Assembly (NCBI GenBank): GCA_017940895.1
Contig: JAGAXM010000027.1
Coordinates: 85,144 to 149,143 of the forward strand
Origin: Clostridiales bacterium
GTDB taxonomy: Bacteria; Bacillota; Clostridia; Saccharofermentanales; Saccharofermentanaceae
Length of the DNA stretch: 64,000 bases
Direction: 5' to 3'
Both the position numbers and the translations under genes were made by a program. Under the pieces are notes generated by a model. It was not told where the DNA came from, ran no database searches, and saw nothing but the letters and a program-made list of their open reading frames with translations. Shown piece after piece: positions 59,733-64,000 of this stretch; position 1 is the first letter of the stretch, and every line of letters begins with the position of its first letter.

Positions 59733-60032
59733 ATGCTGAACATCGAAAAGAAGTCACACGGAAATAACCTCGACATCGCTTTGGAAGGCAGACTTGATAC
59801 AACAACTGCACCTGAGCTCGAGACTATCGTAAGAACGGGTCTTGACGGAGCAGAGCTTCTGACATTTGATTTTGCAAAGCTCGAGTACATCTCCAGTGCG
59901 GGACTTCGTATCCTCCTTGCAGCTCAGAAGATCATGAACAAGCAGGGAAAGATGGTTGTTAAGAACGTCTCCGAGGAAGTTAAGGAGATCTTCGAAGTAA
60001 CCGGTTTCTCGGATATCCTTACAATCGAGTGA
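59733..60032 (+). CDS. STAS-domain anti-sigma factor antagonist (RsbV/SpoIIAA type)
   Basis: The 99-residue protein is a single STAS domain that, when unphosphorylated, binds its GHKL kinase and frees that kinase's target. Features: LNIEKKSHGNNLDIALEGRL start, a FDFAKLEYISSAGLRILL block with the phosphorylatable serine (Ser55 of the SSAGL), and a VTGFSDILTIE end. AAGGAG precedes the ATG. It lies between two paralogous accessory genes (8 to 10 bases before the second). It should be dephosphorylated by the RsbU-type gene at the head of the operon. Confidence 0.94.
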   Translation: MLNIEKKSHGNNLDIALEGRLDTTTAPELETIVRTGLDGAELLTFDFAKLEYISSAGLRILLAAQKIMNKQGKMVVKNVSEEVKEIFEVTGFSDILTIE

Positions 60033-60042
60033 GGTTAATTTG

Positions 60043-60654
60043 ATGACCAAGTTGGAGCAGCTTTATATCGACGGTTCCGAGGAGAAGGCATCAGAGGCTA
60101 TAAGAGTAGCCGATGAGTTTATCGCTACTCAGAATCTCGATCGTAAGAAATCCATTCATCTGCGTCTGTTGGCAGAAGAAGCCGTAGGCATGGTTAAGGC
60201 CATGACAGGTGACTTCGAGGCGCTCTTCTGGATTGAAGAGGAAAACGGGGAGTACAGGATAAGGCTGACCATCAAGACTGATATGGACAGGGCGAAGAAG
60301 GAAGAACTGCTCTCGCTGTCCACGTCCGGCAGTAATACCGCTGCGAAGGGCATCATGGGCAAGATCAGAGAGATGATCGAGAACAGTCTTCTTGATTTTG
60401 ATTCCGCACTGAAGCAGCAACAGCAGTACGGCGGCAATAACGGATATACATATGTAGGCATGGGAATGCTCGAAGATGTGCCGGTGTGGTCGCTTAACAG
60501 TTACAGGGAGGCTCTGGAAGACAAGCCCGAGAAAGATGATTCTGACGAAGAGGCTTGGGACGAGTTGGAGAGATCCATCGTGGCAAGTCTTGCGAAGGAT
60601 GTTACCATCGGCATCAAGAGTAACCTTGTAGAGATGACGATAACTGCACTCTGA
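60043..60654 (+). CDS. Partner-switching accessory protein X', paralogue 2
   Basis: The 203-residue protein is a paralogue of the product at 59069. It keeps HLRLLAEEAVGMVKAMTGD, FWIEEENGEYRIRLTIKTD, LSTSGSNTAAKGIMGKIREM and EEAWDELERSIVASLAKDVT. The middle (about residues 118-160) differs and is rich in Gln and Gly. Again only an N-box-like helix of a GHKL fold can be seen. GAGGTT precedes the ATG at 60043. It lies between the STAS gene and the GHKL kinase. Function unknown; perhaps a pseudo-kinase that competes for the STAS protein. Confidence 0.7.
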   Translation: MTKLEQLYIDGSEEKASEAIRVADEFIATQNLDRKKSIHLRLLAEEAVGMVKAMTGDFEALFWIEEENGEYRIRLTIKTDMDRAKKEELLSLSTSGSNTAAKGIMGKIREMIENSLLDFDSALKQQQQYGGNNGYTYVGMGMLEDVPVWSLNSYREALEDKPEKDDSDEEAWDELERSIVASLAKDVTIGIKSNLVEMTITAL

Positions 60655-60674
60655 GATACATAAGGGGCAAGATT

Positions 60675-61097
60675 ATGGCAGATAACACTATTCAGGAATT
60701 AACGATCGAGGCAGTCACGGAGAACCTTGAACAGGTTATGGAGTTCGTTGATGTGCGTCTCGAAGATGCAGGCTGCCCTCCCAAGGTTCAGATGCAGATA
60801 GATGTCGCATTGGAAGAGATCTATGTCAATATCGCCAATTATGCTTATAATCCCGAGACGGGTCCTGCTACTGTCCGCGTTGACGTATCGGACGAGCCCG
60901 TAACGGTTACGATCACTTTCGTAGATCACGGTATCCCTTACGATCCGCTTGCCAAGGCAGATCCCGATGTTACTCTTCCTGCTGAGGAGAGAGATATTGG
61001 CGGCCTCGGTATCTTCATGACGAAGAAGCTTATGGACGACGTCGTATATGAGTACAAGGATGGAAGTAATATATTGAGACTTATTAAGAAGTTCTGA
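60675..61097 (+). CDS. GHKL serine kinase of RsbW/anti-sigma type
   Basis: The 140-residue protein is a HATPase_c_2 kinase that can phosphorylate the STAS partner and bind a target such as a sigma factor. It has the N-box DVALEEIYVNIANYAY, a G1 block FVDHGIPYDPL and the G2 block IGGLGIFMTKKLMD. AAGGGGC precedes the ATG. It ends the operon, with a terminator after it. No sigma factor lies in or next to the operon, so the controlled protein is unknown. Confidence 0.92.
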   Translation: MADNTIQELTIEAVTENLEQVMEFVDVRLEDAGCPPKVQMQIDVALEEIYVNIANYAYNPETGPATVRVDVSDEPVTVTITFVDHGIPYDPLAKADPDVTLPAEERDIGGLGIFMTKKLMDDVVYEYKDGSNILRLIKKF

Positions 61098-61121
61098 TTA
61101 TAGTTTGTGTTCAGATTAAGT

Positions 61122-61152
61122 CAGGGTCCTGCGTGTGCGGGACCCTGTTTTT
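61122..61152 (+). terminator. Terminator of the partner-switching operon
   Basis: CAGGGTCC (61122-61129) pairs with GGACCCTG (61140-61147), followed by a five-T run. Confidence 0.9.
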
Positions 61153-61234
61153 ATGTTTAATTGACGCATGTAAAATGAATTTGATGAATTTGGTGAAAAT
61201 GTGAAAAATTTTGAAGAATTTGTTACGGAAGGTG

Positions 61235-61263
61235 TTGCAATTTGCTTGATACGCCTTTATTAT
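61235..61263 (+). promoter_or_regulatory. Predicted promoter of the adhesin gene
   Basis: TTGCAA (61235-61240) and TATTAT (61258-61263) are 17 bases apart, 54 bases upstream of the ATG. The preceding 80 bases are AT-rich with repeated GAATTTG-like words. Confidence 0.6.
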
Positions 61264-61317
61264 CAAAGTAACTTTAACCTTAATAGGGATACTATGTCTT
61301 TTTACGGGGGGATCGTC

Positions 61318-64000
61318 ATGATCGCAAAGAAGTCAAAGAAGAGATTGTTTGGTTTGGTATCAACCGCACTTGCAGTATCAATCCTGATGCAGTGGCTGAT
61401 TATTCCGAAGATTCAAAGTGATAATACTGTTCTTGCTGCCGAAGGCGAATGGAACATTATGAACCAGGATTCTTCGAGTCTGGTCAACTTTGCTACCATT
61501 CTCAGAGGTGCTGTGGATTACGGTATTGTCTCGAATTCTATCAATCAGCAGAATCACATGGAGACTACTTTCGCCACATACACTTTCATTAACCCTAATG
61601 GCGGTAATAATAACGACGTAGACTTTTTGGACAGAGATAAGACTGCTCATTTCCTGATTGGCGGTGTAGAAGACGGATCATATATCAGATTCGGTCAGAC
61701 TACTGCCCAGTATTTTAATATTCAGGGTCCCGAATCTTTGTTTACCGGTTTTGATCCTAACAGCACCGGAAAATCAGGTCACTTCGAATTAGATAATCTG
61801 TTCTTTACATACAGAGCTCCCGATCCCGCGCCTGATGTAATTACATCTTCCCCAATAGATACTAATTCGAACATTGAAAGACTTATCGACAGAGGTGTCA
61901 CTCAGTCTCAGTGGCTTTCTGACAGAGCTAATAACGCTGCTTATCAGCTTCCGAGTGAGTATATCAGTTACCCTACAACTAACAGTATCCAGATTGATAT
62001 AACGGATCCGATATTCGATAACCGTGTTGTATATATCAATGTTGACGCTGATATGATGCGTCTTATGAGAAATACCGGTGATGTAGATGCATCCACACTG
62101 GTGGCTACACAAGGACTAGTAATCAGAAAGAATCCTTCATCTGTTGTTGTATTCAATATTGAGGACAGTGTTGTTGATGAAGTCTTTGGTGCAGATCAGC
62201 ACTATGTAACAAGTAAATATATAGTTGTATCAGGCTCTGATATTATGGAGTCTCAGACTGCTTCGAGCGGTAATACCGGTTGTGAGGGTAAGAGTACAGT
62301 AAATTATCAGGGCATTGATACAGGATTGTGTCAAACTGTTATTTGGAATATAAGAACCAACAATGATGTCGATCTGGATTCAATGGCAGGAACAATCTTG
62401 ATTCCGGAGCCTGTCAGCATTGATCTTACAGGCGGACACTCTGCTGGCTGGTTGTTAACAAGCGGTGATGTTCAGCTCCATAAAGAGTTCCACTATATCT
62501 ACGGCGGAAGTTCAATCGATGGAGAGGATGAGATGCATTTTGCCATCCGTAAGGCCTTTACTCAGGCATTTGCATCTGAAGCATCGGTTGTTCCCGACAG
62601 AAGTGTAGTGTTTAACAGCGGTGATTTCCAGTTTATTTGGCAGGAATATACGGACATTACTTTTGCAGCAACTGTCGGTGCTTCCTCTACATGTCCGGTA
62701 TCAGCAAGCAGTGATGTCTCGTTCCCGGTTCTGACCTTCTATACTGACAGTGCTCATGCAGGTACGGGCGAGGTGGATACCACAACAGATCCGCCGACTT
62801 ATCCTGTCGATTGTGATCCTCATTATGTACTCGCGGGCAGTTGCCGTGACTTCTATTTCAGAATCACAGAGTCTTCTAATACACTCCCGGGAATTACAAA
62901 TTCCGGCGGTGATGTCAAGATCAGACTGAGAGTTACTTCTGATGCAGAAGGTAACTTGACTTATCAGGTACAGTCTAAGACCACAACAGGTGTAAATGGG
63001 GAGATCCTGTATGCATCTAACGGATCCTGGGGTGAGGATACGTCCTGGGCTCCTATGTCCGGTGTCAGATTCGACCTTGGAGCATTCTACAACAGAGTAG
63101 ATTCACAGGCTCCCGGTATGTTGAGAATCGAGAAGACTGTTTTAGGATGCACACCGACACAGGATCTTGAGTATACATTTAATGTTTATTCAGAGGATAA
63201 TGGAGTAAAAACCTACTATTCAGCTGACGGTTCTACCAGCTCCGATCCTGTAGCAATCGGTGTTACGGTTGCTGCTAATTCAACAACCGGTTCACAGCTG
63301 GTACAGAATCTTCCTGTCGGACTGACATATACAGTTGTTGAGGTTAATCCTGAATCCGTTGTTATTGACGGTTATTCTTTGGTTGAAGAGCAGCATATTG
63401 CATCAGGCGTTCTAAGCGGCTCTGTAGCATTTGCATCAATAAATAATACTTATGTCCGTCAGGACAGAGGTACTATATCTCTTTCAAAGTTGATAGGTAA
63501 CGGTAATGATTATGCAGCAGCTTCAAGCACAGTCTATAAGATCGCTGTTTATCAGGAGGTTTCCAATCAGTGGTTTTCTTATACCAATTACTATGATGAG
63601 AATGGTACTGCTCATACTGTTTTCCCAATGTGGGGTGGCGATCCTTATTACATTAACGTAACTCCCGGTCATCCGGTACTTATCAGTAATCTGAATGCGG
63701 GTACCTATTACGTTATGGAAGTTGATGCCGAGGTTCAGGATTATGAGTTGGCAGTAGCTTATAACGGTGATTCCACGGTGACTACAGCGAGTGTAAATGT
63801 TACTAATGGTACATTAACGCCGATGTCCATTACGAACACGTACACATCGCAGAATCCTCAGGAAGGCTCACTCAAGATTCTGAAGGATGCAGGAACAGGA
63901 GCTAACACATCTACGTTCACAGTAACTGTATTGGGCGCAGACAATCTGTACTACAGAGCAGACGGAACAACAAGCAGCACAGAAGTAACGATCAGTGTGC
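61318..64000 (+). CDS. Large choice-of-anchor/SpaA-type surface adhesin (partial)
   Basis: An uninterrupted frame runs from the ATG at 61318 to the window edge (894 codons, 3' end missing). The start follows GGGGGGATC, a usable ribosome site. Residues 1-40 form a signal peptide (basic MIAKKSKKRL, hydrophobic core, end near VLAAEGEW). The middle (to about 530) resembles the choice-of-anchor A type of bacterial adhesin head, with IPEPVSIDLTGGHSAGWLL and VQLHKEFHYIYGG at about 360-400. From about residue 601 there are SpaA/Cna-B-like repeats (starts MLRIEKTVLG, GTISLSKLIG at about 718 and GSLKILKDAG at about 850). A cell-wall anchor probably lies past the edge. The gene is more AT-rich than most neighbours. 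Confidence 0.82.
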   Translation, partial: MIAKKSKKRLFGLVSTALAVSILMQWLIIPKIQSDNTVLAAEGEWNIMNQDSSSLVNFATILRGAVDYGIVSNSINQQNHMETTFATYTFINPNGGNNNDVDFLDRDKTAHFLIGGVEDGSYIRFGQTTAQYFNIQGPESLFTGFDPNSTGKSGHFELDNLFFTYRAPDPAPDVITSSPIDTNSNIERLIDRGVTQSQWLSDRANNAAYQLPSEYISYPTTNSIQIDITDPIFDNRVVYINVDADMMRLMRNTGDVDASTLVATQGLVIRKNPSSVVVFNIEDSVVDEVFGADQHYVTSKYIVVSGSDIMESQTASSGNTGCEGKSTVNYQGIDTGLCQTVIWNIRTNNDVDLDSMAGTILIPEPVSIDLTGGHSAGWLLTSGDVQLHKEFHYIYGGSSIDGEDEMHFAIRKAFTQAFASEASVVPDRSVVFNSGDFQFIWQEYTDITFAATVGASSTCPVSASSDVSFPVLTFYTDSAHAGTGEVDTTTDPPTYPVDCDPHYVLAGSCRDFYFRITESSNTLPGITNSGGDVKIRLRVTSDAEGNLTYQVQSKTTTGVNGEILYASNGSWGEDTSWAPMSGVRFDLGAFYNRVDSQAPGMLRIEKTVLGCTPTQDLEYTFNVYSEDNGVKTYYSADGSTSSDPVAIGVTVAANSTTGSQLVQNLPVGLTYTVVEVNPESVVIDGYSLVEEQHIASGVLSGSVAFASINNTYVRQDRGTISLSKLIGNGNDYAAASSTVYKIAVYQEVSNQWFSYTNYYDENGTAHTVFPMWGGDPYYINVTPGHPVLISNLNAGTYYVMEVDAEVQDYELAVAYNGDSTVTTASVNVTNGTLTPMSITNTYTSQNPQEGSLKILKDAGTGANTSTFTVTVLGADNLYYRADGTTSSTEVTISV

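Overview
The window looks like a chromosomal segment of an anaerobic Bacillota, class Clostridia, probably a gut or rumen relative of the Oscillospirales/Lachnospirales. The evidence is the gene repertoire: SepF with a YlmE-like neighbour, a Gram-positive PTS with HPr and EI, meso-diaminopimelate dehydrogenase, RodA/SEDS, a PfoR-type EIIC, RsbU/RsbV/RsbW-type regulators, DUF4214 secreted proteins and a SpaA/choice-of-anchor type adhesin. I cannot name a genus. Base composition is near 50% GC. Coding density is high, and no gap longer than about 300 bases lacks a gene or RNA. I saw no prophage, insertion sequence, rRNA, CRISPR array or origin.

Layout, left to right. 1-3.6 kb: the end of ribF, then lgt-rodA and a PadR/DUF1700 membrane-stress style operon. 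3.6-9.9 kb: a sucrose operon made of a sucrose EIIBCA permease, a fused sucrose-6-phosphate hydrolase/fructokinase, HPr and Enzyme I. 9.9-11.9 kb: an ABC exporter. 12.0-19.4 kb: a zinc-ribbon membrane protein, the primary sigma factor with a histone H1-like N-terminal tail, and a divergent RnfC-RnfD-RnfG set followed by an unusual membrane protein. 19.4-26.7 kb: tRNA-Arg, a MATE exporter, a CAT-GNAT fusion, a YfhO-like membrane protein, and on the minus strand a PgaC-PgaD-like fused polysaccharide synthase. 26.8-34.7 kb: a DUF4214 secreted protein, a DUF6056-type membrane protein, a PfoR-type EIIC, an ACT protein, a methionine gamma-lyase family enzyme, an HlyD-like adaptor and YlmE. 34.9-36.5 kb: sepF, a DUF47/PhoU-like protein and a cytidine deaminase-like protein. 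36.6-43.7 kb: metE-metF with a divergent LysR regulator, then TetR, a CPBP-like membrane protein, Crp/Fnr and an aldo/keto reductase. 43.7-49.7 kb: a palindromic element, zinc-ribbon proteins, a second DUF4214 protein, tmRNA, an amidase that lacks its usual catalytic glutamate, and a GT2 enzyme. 49.8-56.8 kb: a hypothetical protein, a YgjP-type metallopeptidase, a HAD phosphatase, a third DUF4214 protein, ddh, a cytidylate-kinase-like protein, an SSS symporter and tRNA-Ala. 56.9-61.1 kb: a partner-switching operon containing an RsbU-type phosphatase, a STAS antagonist, a GHKL kinase and two paralogous accessory proteins of unknown function. 61.3 kb to the right edge: the start of a large surface adhesin that runs off the window.

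The two most likely undescribed systems are these. First, the Rnf-like module keeps the two iron-sulfur motifs of RnfC but seems to have lost the flavin sites of RnfD and RnfG, and has no RnfB nearby. Second, the RsbU-X-RsbV-X'-RsbW operon has two degenerate GHKL-like paralogues (X and X') interleaved with the classical parts and no sigma factor beside it. Several fused enzymes (GH32-PfkB, CAT-GNAT, PgaC-PgaD), possible leaderless genes and two palindromic intergenic elements are also worth attention. All functional statements come from reading motifs by eye; no searches were run.
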